Origin: Thermochromatium tepidum ATCC 43061
Lineage (GTDB): Bacteria; Pseudomonadota; Gammaproteobacteria; Chromatiales; Chromatiaceae
Direction: 5' to 3'
NCBI RefSeq assembly: GCF_009664085.1
Contig: NZ_CP039268.1
Span: 543,501 to 607,500, forward strand
DNA: 64,000 nt
The position numbers and the translations under genes are program-made. Position 1 is the stretch's first letter. Each line of letters starts with the position of its first letter. Positions 1-9,400 of this stretch are shown piece after piece. The notes under the pieces are model-generated. The model saw only the letters and a list, made by a program, of their open reading frames with translations. It was not told the origin of the DNA and made no database searches.

Positions 1-1533
1 GAGCCGCAGATGACGCTTGGCAAACAGCATATCGAAGTGTCGTGTCTCGGGGAGATGTTCGCGATAGGCGGCGGCCACGGCCGGGTCCTCGAAGTGCTGC
101 GCCAGGGTCGAGCCGATCAGGCGTTCGGGGTCGAACTCGGGGCTATGGCGTCGGATCTCGGGCGTCAAGGTGTCCCACAGCGCGCGACAGGCCTCGTTCA
201 TATAGATCAGCAGATTGCGATCGTCTGAGATCGTGACCGGCAACTGGATCTTGTCGAGCCCGGTGCGGATGCGCAGGTTCTCGAAGGCCTTGGTACGCGC
301 CTCCTGGAGGTCGAAGTCGAGGCGGGCCTGGACGGTCTTGATCGACAACAACAGTTCGCCGAACTCATCCTGGGCCGGGACCTGGATCCGGGTGCTGTAG
401 TCGTCATTGGCGATCGCCTGTAGGTGGACCTGGGCCGCACGCAATGGGGTCAGGATCTTGCGCACCAGCACCCAGGCCTGAAGAAAGGCGATCAGGAGTG
501 CGACCAGGGTCAAGGCGATCGACTCGCGCATGGTCCATACGGCCTCGGCAACCGTTGCGGCGCGCTGGGCGGTGAGCTCCTGCTGCAGACGGCTGTGTGC
601 CGGCTGGATCAGGGCCTTATAGCGGCGCCATGTGGGGTTTTCCTGGGTGTCATAGGTCTGCTTGGCCGCGGTCAGTTCACCGGCATCGAGCAGCTCCAGG
701 ACGCGATCCTGGATCTTCAGGTGTTCGCGGTAGGACTGTTCGATGAGGCCCAAGACATGCTTGGCCGGGACATCCCCCGGGTCGAGGTGGGTCTGGATCA
801 CCTGGAGGTTGTCGGCAAAGCGGCGGCGCGACTCAAAGACATTGTCGCGGGCCTGCTTGTCCGCGGCATTGAGGAGCAGATAGCGCACCGCGGCGGTCAT
901 CTGCAAGCCGGAGTCGAGCAGGTTGCGATAGGCGTTTTCGAGCGGCTGGGTGTGATCATTGATGTTGCGCAGCGCTTCAGTGGTGTGCCCCAGACTGATG
1001 AGGGTAAAGACCAGCGCCGCTAAGAAGACCGCGGCGATCAGGGTGAGACCGCCGGGGAGCCCGAACCGGATCGGGGTATCGTTGAAGCGCTGCCACAGAC
1101 GTCTCCACCAAGGCTGAGCCGGCTTGCCGGCGCGCAGCCGGGCATAGAGCGCCTCGGCTGCGGCGATCTGGTCTCGCGTCGGCTTGCGTCGGACCGAGAT
1201 ATAGCCCGTGATCTGACCGTGCTCGATCAGCGGTGAGACATTGGCATCCACCCAGTAAAAGTCGCCGTTCTTGCAGCGGTTCTTGACCACCCCGGTCCAG
1301 GGCTTGCCCGCCTTGATGGTGTCCCACATCTCCTTGAACACGGCTGGGGGCATGTCGGGGTGGCGGATGATGTTTTGCGGTGCGCCCAACAGCTCCTGCT
1401 CGGAAAAACCGCTGATCATAACGAAATCGTGGTTGAAATCGGTGATCCGGCCCTTGAGGTCGGTCTTGGAGACGATCAGCTGATCATCCCGCAGCTCACG
1501 CTCGATCGTGGTGACGGGCAGATTCATGCGCAT
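1..1533 (-). CDS. Aer-like PAS/HAMP chemoreceptor, 3' part missing
   Basis: The reading frame runs off the left edge after 511 residues. An N-terminal PAS domain (about 15-120) carries the motif NIIRHPDMP, typical of Aer-type FAD/redox-sensing PAS domains. A membrane segment (about 158-181), a roughly 155-residue extracytoplasmic region, a second membrane segment (about 338-357), a HAMP-like stretch and a second PAS-like domain (about 425-511) follow. In this family a methyl-accepting signalling domain comes next, which would lie outside the window. The start is chosen because an AGGGG sequence lies about 12 bases upstream of this ATG. The likely role is energy or redox taxis; an output other than MCP cannot be excluded because the C terminus is unseen. 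Confidence 0.8.
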   Translation of the reverse strand, partial: MRMNLPVTTIERELRDDQLIVSKTDLKGRITDFNHDFVMISGFSEQELLGAPQNIIRHPDMPPAVFKEMWDTIKAGKPWTGVVKNRCKNGDFYWVDANVSPLIEHGQITGYISVRRKPTRDQIAAAEALYARLRAGKPAQPWWRRLWQRFNDTPIRFGLPGGLTLIAAVFLAALVFTLISLGHTTEALRNINDHTQPLENAYRNLLDSGLQMTAAVRYLLLNAADKQARDNVFESRRRFADNLQVIQTHLDPGDVPAKHVLGLIEQSYREHLKIQDRVLELLDAGELTAAKQTYDTQENPTWRRYKALIQPAHSRLQQELTAQRAATVAEAVWTMRESIALTLVALLIAFLQAWVLVRKILTPLRAAQVHLQAIANDDYSTRIQVPAQDEFGELLLSIKTVQARLDFDLQEARTKAFENLRIRTGLDKIQLPVTISDDRNLLIYMNEACRALWDTLTPEIRRHSPEFDPERLIGSTLAQHFEDPAVAAAYREHLPETRHFDMLFAKRHLRL

Positions 1534-1704
1534 GGTTGGTCGTGTCCCCTGATGTTATCGTTACGGTGCGGGTGCGATGCGGCAGAAGCGACTGGGTATT
1601 GAATATCAATGCCGGATTTAGTTTAAAGGCCTCGGAACAGGCCCGATCAGCCTATACTCAGTTATCTTACGATCGCAACCTGGAATCCGCCGAGGTGGCT
1701 TAGC

Positions 1705-2703
1705 ATGGTTTGTTCTATGTCCAGTCGTTTCACAGCGCTGTTTGGTTCCGCCTTGATGGTCGTGACGCTGGCTGCCTGCGTCTCGGCTCCCGAGTCGAGT
1801 GACCCTGACCACCAGGCGGTCGAACCCGTCGCGCCCGGTCGCGACATCGATCATTTCGTCCTGGTGGATTGTCTGCTGCCGGGCCAGATCCGCCAGCTTG
1901 GAACCGGCATGACGTATCTGAGTCCGCGCCGTATGGTCAAGTCGACCAAGAGCGACTGCGCAATCCGCGGCGGTGAATTCGTCCTCTTCGATCGCTCGGA
2001 TTATGCCAACGCGCTCGCCGCCCTGTTGCCCAAGGCGCGTGCTGGGGATCCTGTTGCACAGACCTATGTCGGCGAGATCTATGAGAAGGGTTTGGGATTG
2101 CCGGCGCCCGACTACACCAGTGCCGCCGATTGGTATCGGCGGGCCGCCGAACAGAACCATGCCCCGGCCCAGATCAATCTGGGTTCACTCTATGAACGCG
2201 GCCTGGGTGTTCCAACCGACAAGGCCCGAGCGCTCGATCTCTATCGTCGCGCCTCAGGGCTGACCGAGGATCGATTGATCTTCGAGTCCAGGCTCAAGGC
2301 CGAACGCGAGGCCTTCCAACGCGAGATCGAGGTGCGTAACCGCGTGGCCGCCGCGCTGCGCGCCCAGTTGCAGCAGGCCAAGGCCGCTACCAGGTCGACC
2401 CAGTTACCAGGTGACACTGCTGCTCCAGCGGCCCCGAAACCCAAGACGCCACAGCTCACCCCGATGACCACGCCCCCCCAGATCGACCCGACTCAATTGC
2501 AGCGCCAGGCCCAGAGTCAGGCGCTCGACGCCAAGAGCGAGGCCGAGCGTATCGAAAAAGAGCTGCATGCCATCGAGCAACTCAAGCGCAACGAGGGCGA
2601 GGCCTCGGGCAAGGCCGCGCAGCTCGGCAAGCTGGAGCTTGCGCGGCGCGAGCAACGCCGCTCGCTGCTCGATACTTCGTTTCAGCTCTCGCAAATCCAG
2701 TAA
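1705..2703 (+). CDS. Sel1-repeat lipoprotein
   Basis: 332 residues. The N terminus has a lipoprotein signal ending in the lipobox-like LAAC (Cys near residue 25), so the protein is probably anchored in the envelope. Two Sel1-like TPR repeats lie at about 115-185 (motifs GEIYEKGLG and GSLYERGLGVP). They are followed by a long Glu/Arg/Gln-rich, probably coiled-coil C-terminal half interrupted by a Pro/Thr-rich linker near residues 225-260. A GAGG sequence precedes the chosen ATG; an internal ATG four codons later is also possible. It ends six bases before the 5'-nucleotidase gene, so the two are probably co-transcribed. Sel1 proteins generally act as scaffolds; the partner is unknown. Confidence 0.8.
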   Translation: MVCSMSSRFTALFGSALMVVTLAACVSAPESSDPDHQAVEPVAPGRDIDHFVLVDCLLPGQIRQLGTGMTYLSPRRMVKSTKSDCAIRGGEFVLFDRSDYANALAALLPKARAGDPVAQTYVGEIYEKGLGLPAPDYTSAADWYRRAAEQNHAPAQINLGSLYERGLGVPTDKARALDLYRRASGLTEDRLIFESRLKAEREAFQREIEVRNRVAAALRAQLQQAKAATRSTQLPGDTAAPAAPKPKTPQLTPMTTPPQIDPTQLQRQAQSQALDAKSEAERIEKELHAIEQLKRNEGEASGKAAQLGKLELARREQRRSLLDTSFQLSQIQ

Positions 2704-2709
2704 CCCGGC

Positions 2710-4617
2710 ATGGGTCGTGGCTGGTTGAGCGTCGCGCCCCTTGGTCTGGTGCTCAGCGTCTCGGTCGTGACCGCCGCTGAGCCGGACACGGGCGCCTTTA
2801 GGCTAATCCTACTGCACATCAATGACCACCATTCGCACCTCGAACCCATAGAGGCACGGCTCGAATTTCCCGATCCAGCCGGGTCCATCACGGTCGAGCT
2901 GGGCGGGTTCGGGCGCGTGGCGGCCAAGATCCAGGATCTGCGAGCGCGCCATCCGGATAGCCTGACCCTGCATGCAGGCGATGCCATCACCGGCACCCCC
3001 TATTACACCTTGTTTAGAGGGGAGGCCGACGCCGCGGCGATGAATCAGGTCTGTTTCGATGCCCATGTCCTGGGCAATCACGAGTTCGATGCCGGCGAAG
3101 CCGGTCTGGCTGGTTTCATCGCCCGGCTCCACGCGGAGCCGGGTCGGTGTCGGACCACGGTGCTGGCGGCGAACGTCGTCCCGACCCTGGGCACGCCGCT
3201 CTATCCGCGCGCCGGCGAGCGTCTGATCCAGTCGGCGGTGGTGCTGAGGGTCGCCGGACAGCAGATCGGGATCATCGGTCTGACACCCTCGGGCAAGAAC
3301 CGCCGCTCGTCGCGCCCGCTCGCTTCTACGGTCTTTCTCGACGAACGCACGACCGCGCAACAGCAGATCGACGCGCTCAGCGCCCAGGGCATCGACAAGA
3401 TCCTGCTGTTGACCCACCTGCAGTATCAGAACGATCTCGATCTGGCGCAGCATCTGCGTGGGGTCGATGCCATCGTCGGCGGCGATTCACACAGCCTGCT
3501 CGGTGCGCCCTTCGCGCGTTGGGGGCTGAATCCGGTCGGCCCCTATCCGACCGAGACCCGCGATCTAGATGGCAATCTGGCCTGTGTCGTCCAGGCCTGG
3601 CAGTATGCGAGCCTCGTCGGCGAGCTGCATCTCGAGTTCGACGCCGATGGACGGGTGAGGCGCTGCGCGGGGACACCGCATCTGCTCCTCGGCGAGCGCT
3701 TCGTGCGCGCGGGTCGGCCCCTGGAGACTGAGGCGCGTCAGGCGGTGCACGCCGCGATCGCCGCGGCGTCCGAACTCGACCTCGTCACACCGGATCCTGC
3801 GATCCAGACCCTGATCGCGCGCTATTCCGGACAGGTCGCCCAACTTGCGCAGACCATCGTCGGGGTCGCGGTCCAGGATCTCTGTCTGGAACGGCTGCCG
3901 GGGGAGGGGGCGAGCGCAGTCTGCGACCCCCACGTCACCCAGGCGCATGGCGGGGATATCCAGCAGCTGGTGACAGCCGCCTTTTTGGCCCGCGTCCCGG
4001 AGGCGGAGGTCGCGATCCAGAATGCCGGTGGGGTGCGGATCGATATCCCGTCTGGGCCGATCAGACTCAGCGATGTCTATCGACTGTTACCCTTCGACAA
4101 CACCCTGGTCAAGCTGCGTCTGACCGGTGCCGAGATCAGATCGGTCTTGGAGGAGGCGGTTGCCGGATTCCTCGATCGTCCGGATGGCTCCAGCGGTGCC
4201 TATCCGGTGGCGGCCAATCTGCGCTGGGCGCTGGATCTGACCCGACCGACCGGGCAACGCTTCAGCCGGATCGAGATGCGACCGCGCGGCGCCCCGGAGT
4301 GGCGGCCATTGATGGATGAGGAGACTGTGGTCGTGGTCACCAACAGCTTCCTCGCCGGCGGGGGTGACGGCTATGCGACCTTCAAACGTGCGAGCGAGGA
4401 GGGACGGGCGAGCGATACCTTCATCGCCTACGCCCAGGCCTTTATCGATTATCTCCAGCAGGATCTGGGTGGCGCGGCGCCCGGTGATCCGATCCTCGCC
4501 ACGCCACCCGAGGTTCGGCCGCTGCCCTGCGCCGACTACAGCACCCAGGTCTTCGTCGACGGGCTGGGGCGTCTGTTACAGACGGACCCAGCGCTGCCGT
4601 CGGGGTGCAGCGGCTGA
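2710..4617 (+). CDS. Periplasmic 5'-nucleotidase / UshA-family phosphohydrolase
   Basis: 635 residues with an N-terminal signal peptide ending around residues 21-23 (VVTAA). The metallophosphatase domain shows the bimetal-site motifs LLHINDHHSHLEP (about 35-47), HAGDAITG, GNHEFD (about 121-126) and GGDSH. The C-terminal nucleotidase substrate-binding domain has NAGGVRIDIPSG and FLAGGGDGY (about 548-556). The family hydrolyses 5'-nucleotides, UDP-sugars or NAD in the periplasm to release nucleosides and phosphate. Length and domain order are normal for UshA/NadN. The exact substrate cannot be read from sequence. It follows the Sel1 lipoprotein by six bases and probably shares its transcript. 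Confidence 0.9.
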   Translation: MGRGWLSVAPLGLVLSVSVVTAAEPDTGAFRLILLHINDHHSHLEPIEARLEFPDPAGSITVELGGFGRVAAKIQDLRARHPDSLTLHAGDAITGTPYYTLFRGEADAAAMNQVCFDAHVLGNHEFDAGEAGLAGFIARLHAEPGRCRTTVLAANVVPTLGTPLYPRAGERLIQSAVVLRVAGQQIGIIGLTPSGKNRRSSRPLASTVFLDERTTAQQQIDALSAQGIDKILLLTHLQYQNDLDLAQHLRGVDAIVGGDSHSLLGAPFARWGLNPVGPYPTETRDLDGNLACVVQAWQYASLVGELHLEFDADGRVRRCAGTPHLLLGERFVRAGRPLETEARQAVHAAIAAASELDLVTPDPAIQTLIARYSGQVAQLAQTIVGVAVQDLCLERLPGEGASAVCDPHVTQAHGGDIQQLVTAAFLARVPEAEVAIQNAGGVRIDIPSGPIRLSDVYRLLPFDNTLVKLRLTGAEIRSVLEEAVAGFLDRPDGSSGAYPVAANLRWALDLTRPTGQRFSRIEMRPRGAPEWRPLMDEETVVVVTNSFLAGGGDGYATFKRASEEGRASDTFIAYAQAFIDYLQQDLGGAAPGDPILATPPEVRPLPCADYSTQVFVDGLGRLLQTDPALPSGCSG

Positions 4618-4640
4618 GGTGTGTCTTGCTGTCGTCGCGC

Positions 4641-4808
4641 CTATTTGATCTTGCCTTCCTTGTATAGGACGTGCTGGCGAATGACGGGATCGAACTTCTT
4701 GATCTCTAACTTGCCGGGTTGATTGCGCTTGTTCTTGGTCGTGGTGTAGAAGTGACCCGTTCCTGCGCTGGAGTTTAGACGGATCTTTTCGCGTGCGGCC
4801 TTGGCCAT
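4641..4808 (-). CDS. rpmG: 50S ribosomal protein L33
   Basis: 55 residues, too short to stand out by length but unmistakable: [20 protein letters not shown] at the start and a Lys-rich C terminus. There are no cysteines, so this is the zinc-independent (C-minus) paralogue type. A GGAGG ribosome-binding site sits about nine bases before the start. It lies directly downstream of rpmB on the same strand, the usual rpmBG operon. It is a small component of the large ribosomal subunit near the E site. Confidence 0.97.
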   Translation of the reverse strand: MAKAAREKIRLNSSAGTGHFYTTTKNKRNQPGKLEIKKFDPVIRQHVLYKEGKIK

Positions 4809-4823
4809 AAGGGAATCCTCCGG

Positions 4824-5060
4824 TTAGACCTTGACGCCGGCGGCGCGCAGGTCGGCGAGTACCGCATCCATGCCCTTCTTGTCGATGGTACGCATAGCCT
4901 TGGTGGTTAGGCGAAGCCTCACCCAGCGCTGTTCGGCCTCCACCCAGAAGCGCTTCTCGTGCAGATTCGGCAGGAAACGGCGTTTGGTTTTGTTGTTCGC
5001 GTGTGAGACATTGTTGCCGGTAAGGGGGCGCTTACCGGTAACCTGACAGACCTTGGACAT
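4824..5060 (-). CDS. rpmB: 50S ribosomal protein L28
   Basis: 78 residues, the usual L28 length, beginning [12 protein letters not shown] and containing [14 protein letters not shown]. An upstream in-frame ATG would add 22 unrelated residues and is rejected because the family starts at this Met. It is the first gene of the rpmB-rpmG operon, 15 bases before rpmG. The protein binds 23S rRNA in the large subunit. A possible promoter with a TATGTT -10 lies on the minus strand in the roughly 100 bases upstream; I give it little weight. Confidence 0.97.
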   Translation of the reverse strand: MSKVCQVTGKRPLTGNNVSHANNKTKRRFLPNLHEKRFWVEAEQRWVRLRLTTKAMRTIDKKGMDAVLADLRAAGVKV

Positions 5061-5225
5061 GGCGAGAATCCCTAAAAGTCGGCGTTGTTCTGTGCTAAAG
5101 ACCACGCACTCTAACATAGTGGTCAAAATCCGCGCAACCTAAAACCGATCCTCTCGTCACCCTCGGTATGTTGTTGCAGAATACGGCGCAAACTGTGTCT
5201 TTCGATTCACCCAGCGAGGAAACCC

Positions 5226-5618
5226 ATGTCTCCCGCATCGCTCTGGATGACACTCGGCGCCCTCGGCGGTCTGCTGACGGTGGCGCTCGGCGCCTTTGGT
5301 GCGCATGGACTCAAGGGCCGGGTCGATCCGGCGCTCCTGGCCAACTGGAACACCGCTGCCGACTATCTGGGCCTGCACGCGCTGGCGTTGCTGGCCTGTG
5401 GTCTGACCCTGCTGCATCGGCCCGGGGCCGGACTGGTGAATTGGGCCGGCTGGGCCTTTCTGATCGGAGTCTGTCTCTTTAGCGGCAGTCTGTTCGCCAT
5501 GACCCTCACTGGGCTGCGCCAGCTCGGCATGATCACGCCCATCGGCGGCGTCTTGCTGATCCTGGCCTGGGCGCTGCTGGCCGTGGGTGCGGCGCGTCTG
5601 GCCGGCCCTGCGCTCTGA
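5226..5618 (+). CDS. DUF423 small membrane protein (YgdD-like)
   Basis: 130 residues with four hydrophobic segments spread through the protein and the family's N-terminal motif GALGGLLTVALGAFGAHGLK. The conserved AFGAHGLK and the following Trp/Tyr-rich segment identify DUF423. Function is not established for the family; it is an inner-membrane protein. A GAGGA sequence stands nine bases ahead of the ATG. It is followed after 22 bases by rsmE on the same strand, suggesting a two-gene operon. Confidence 0.88.
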   Translation: MSPASLWMTLGALGGLLTVALGAFGAHGLKGRVDPALLANWNTAADYLGLHALALLACGLTLLHRPGAGLVNWAGWAFLIGVCLFSGSLFAMTLTGLRQLGMITPIGGVLLILAWALLAVGAARLAGPAL

Positions 5619-5640
5619 GTGTGGAGCGGGATCGAACCCC

Positions 5641-6387
5641 ATGCGCCTGTCCCGTCTCCATGTCGATCTCGCGCTGACGCCCGGCGCCGAGATCGACCTG
5701 CCGAGCGCCCAGGCCCGTCATGCGGTGCAGGTGCTGCGGCTCGAACGCGACGCGACGCTGGTGCTGTTCAATGGCGATGGATACGACTATCTGGCCCGTC
5801 TGATCGATCTGGGACGCGAGCGGGCGCGCGTCCTGATTGAATCGCGCGGCGATCTTGAGCCGGAATCCAGGCTCGACATCCATCTGGCGCTCGGGATCTC
5901 CAAGGGCGAGCGCATGGAGTTTGCAATCCAAAAGGCCGTCGAGCTGGGCGTGACCCGGATCAGGCCGCTCTTCACCCGTCGTTCCCAGGTACGGCTCGAT
6001 GGGGCACGACGCGATAAGCGGCTGGAGCACTGGCACGGCGTGGTGGTCGCGGCCTGCGAGCAGTCGGGCCGAAGACGCCTACCGGTGCTGGAGCCGGCGG
6101 TGGATCTGGAGTCCTGGTTGGAGACGGTACAGGGGCAGGGCCTGACAAAGGGGCTGCTACTCGACCCGCTCGCCGAACTGGCGTTGCCCGCGCTGCCCGC
6201 GCCCGAATCGGGTCTGACGCTGTTGATCGGACCTGAGGGCGGACTCGACCCGCGCGAACGCGATCTGGCGCGACGCCACGGCTTTCAGGGCGTGCGTCTT
6301 GGCCCGCGCATCCTACGTACCGAGACCGCTCCGCTGGCCGCCATTGCGGTGATTCAAGCGCTGTGGGGCGACTTCCGCGATCCCTGA
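5641..6387 (+). CDS. rsmE: 16S rRNA (uracil1498-N3)-methyltransferase
   Basis: 248 residues, normal for RsmE. The enzyme methylates N3 of U1498 in 16S rRNA of the 30S subunit using S-adenosylmethionine. An N-terminal PUA-like domain (HAVQVLRLERDATLVLFNG) precedes a SPOUT domain. The knotted SAM-binding C terminus shows LLIGPEGGLDPRE and LGPRILRTETAP. The start is placed at MRLSRLHV because the in-frame upstream extension overlaps the preceding gene and is not family-like. A purine-rich GGAGCGGG lies about 15 bases upstream. Confidence 0.95.
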   Translation: MRLSRLHVDLALTPGAEIDLPSAQARHAVQVLRLERDATLVLFNGDGYDYLARLIDLGRERARVLIESRGDLEPESRLDIHLALGISKGERMEFAIQKAVELGVTRIRPLFTRRSQVRLDGARRDKRLEHWHGVVVAACEQSGRRRLPVLEPAVDLESWLETVQGQGLTKGLLLDPLAELALPALPAPESGLTLLIGPEGGLDPRERDLARRHGFQGVRLGPRILRTETAPLAAIAVIQALWGDFRDP

Positions 6388-6402
6388 GTTGGGATCCGTG
6401 CT

Positions 6403-9400
6403 TCAGTTCGATGCCTTGCCGATCAGGGCGTTGATCTCTTCGAGCAGCTGCGCTTCCTGATAGGGCTTGCCCAGATAGCGGTTCACACCGAGCTGGGTCG
6501 CATAGTCGCGATGCTTGGCCCCGGTGCGCGAGGTGATCATGATGATCGGCAGATGCTTGAACCGCTCCGAGCGTCGGATGTGGCGCGTGAGCTCATAGCC
6601 GTCCATGCGCGGCATCTCGACGTCGAGCAACACCACATCCGGGATCCGCTCGTCGAGCAACGTCAGGGCCTCGACGCCATCCTTCGCGGTCATCACCTCC
6701 ATGTTTTGCCGCTGCAGCAGTCGCTTGGTGACGCGCCGCACGGTCAGCGAGTCGTCGACCACCATGACACAGACCGACTCAGTGGCCGGTTCGGGCGCGA
6801 TCTGCACCTGCGCCTGTTCGCGAATGGCGCCCGAGCGCACCAGGGCCAGCGCGTCCAGAATCAACGCGACCCGCCCATCCGGCAGGATGGTCCCGCCGCT
6901 CAACCAGCGCACCCCGGCCAGCTGCGGCCCCAACGGCTTGACCAAGATGCGCTGACTCTCAAGCAGCGTATCGGCCTGAAGCGCCACACGCTGATCGCCG
7001 ATACGCGCCAGCAGGATCGGCAGCCAGCGCCGCTCGCCAAGTTCGGGTTCGGGTCCGTTGGTCTCCAGCGCCTGCCCCAGATAGGCGACGCGATAACCTT
7101 GACCGCGTACCGTATAGGTCTTGGTCGGCTCGGCATAGATGGCCAGCAGCTCATCGCGGCTGATGCGCGCCACACCCTCAACCGTGCTGTGCGGCACCGC
7201 ATAGACGGTCTCGCCGACCGAGACCAGGAAGGCGTCGATGATGGCCAGGGTCAGCGGCAGACGGATGGTGAAGCGCGCCCCCTTGCCGGGCACAGACTCC
7301 AGGCTGATGGTGCCATTGGCCGCCTTGACCTCGGAGGCGACCACATCCAGACCCACGCCGCGTCCGGAGATCTGCGTCACCTTGCCCGAGGTGGTAAAGC
7401 CTGGCTCCATGATGAATTGCAGGATCGCCTCGTCCGGGAGCTTGGAATCGGCCGTCATCAGACCGCGTGCGATGGCCTTGCTGCGGATGGCCTCCAGATC
7501 AAGCCCCTTGCCGTCGTCGCCCAGAGTGATGACGACGTCGTTGCCCTCGCGCCTGAGCGCCAGGGTCACCAGGCCGGTTGCCGGCTTGCCGCGCGCCACG
7601 CGCGTCTTGGTGTCTTCCAGTCCGTGATCGACGGCATTGCGCAGCAGATGTTCGAGTGGCGCGACCAATCGGTCGAGGATGGTGCGGTCGAGTTCGACCT
7701 CGGGGCCAATGACCTCCAGTCGGGCCGATTTGCCGAGTGTCTCGGCGGTCTGACGCACCAGACGATGCAGTCGCGGCACCACCTGCACGAAGGGCACCAT
7801 GCGCGTGCGCAATAGACCGTCTTGCAGGTCGTTGGCCAGCCGTGCCTGTTGGTTCAGCAGATCGGCCATCTCGCGCTGATAGCCGGCAAGCATCTCCTTG
7901 ACGCTGATGAGGTCGTTGACGGTCTCGGCCAGCGATCCCGACAGCTGCTGGAGACGCGAGAAGCGGTCGAACTCCAGGGGGTCGAACTCGACGTCATAGT
8001 CCGAGGTGGTCTCGGTGCGCTCCCTCCCCGCGTCGCCGCGCTCGAAGCGGTACAGGATCTGGGCCTGGGTCTCGATCTCGAGCTGGCGCAACTGCTCGCG
8101 CAGCCGGATCACGGTCTGATCGAGCTCGCCCAGCCCGAACCCAAGCTGACCATTGCGCTGACTCAGACGACTGCGATAGATGCTGATCTCGCCGGCATGG
8201 TTGACCAGACGGTTGAGCAGATCGGAACGCACCCGGATCTGAGGGATCGCGGCGATGGCCCCAACACCCTCGCGTCCGCTGGCTTCGGTCCGAGCGACCG
8301 CCGGTGTCGGAAGCGGATGGGCCACGTCTTCCGACACCTCGGCGCTCACCGTCTCCGCCGGGCGCATCCGGGCCACCTCAGGCGTAGCGATCGCTGTCGT
8401 CGCTTCGCCGTGCGGTGTGCGTGACAACTCATCGACGAGCTCGGTCATGCGCGGGACGGGCGCGCCCTGTTCGAGCGCATCGACCTGGAGCGAGAGCATG
8501 TCGACGGCGCGCTGAGCCAGTTCGAGCGTTAGATCGCTGATGTTGGCCCGATCCTCGTCGAGCGCCTTAAGCCGGGTCTCGAGCGCATGGCTGAGGTCGC
8601 CGATCGCCGTCACACCAGTCAGGCGCGCACTGCCCTTGAGCGTGTGCAGCAGACGATTGACGCCGGCAAGTGCGGCGCCGTCCTGGGGGGCGAGCAGCCA
8701 GTCACGGAACTGACGGTCCAGCTTGTCGAGCAGGTCGCGCGCGTCCTCCAGGAAGAGGGCGACCAACTCTGGGTCGGGGGCGGCCTGAGTCGACTCGGAC
8801 TCGGGTGTCGGACTGGGTTCGGGGCGGGCCGTCTCGACGTTTTCGGGTTCAGTCTCGATCGGCTTGGATTCAGTCTCGGGCGGCTGTTCCTTGGGTTCGG
8901 CGCTTGGTCCCGGTGCCAGTTCCAGGCCGGTTTCGGGCTGGAGTTCGAGTGTGGTCTCGGGTGCAGGTTCGAGTTCTGGGGTCGGCTTGGTCTCGATCGG
9001 CAACGCCTCGGGTTCGGTGCTCGGTTCCGATTCGAGCGCAAGATCCAGTTCGATCGGCGATTCCGGTGCCGCACCTGCGGTCTCTGTGTCTGCGGTGACC
9101 TCGAACTCGGCTGCGACGGGTTCGGGCGCGCCGAACTCGACCTCTGCGAGATCCAAGATCGACTCGGGCAGGTGTTCCTCGACGGCGGCCTGGGGTTCGT
9201 GTGCCAGGTCGTCGGCACATTCGATGTCTGCGGGTTCCAGATCCAAGGGCGCGCATTCAGGCTCGCGTTCCAAGTCCATCGGCGCACGGCTCAGCGTTTC
9301 CGTCCGGCTCGGTTCGGGAGCGACGGACTCAGGTGCCGGCGGCTGGTTCAGTTCGGGCAGCAGCGCCTTGAGTGCGGCGGCACCGCGACCAGAAGCGGGC

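Noticed and set aside
5061-5225. Strong sigma-70 promoter for rpmBG or DUF423
   Set aside because: TATGTT and TTGACC-like boxes occur on the minus strand but with poor spacing; not listed as features.
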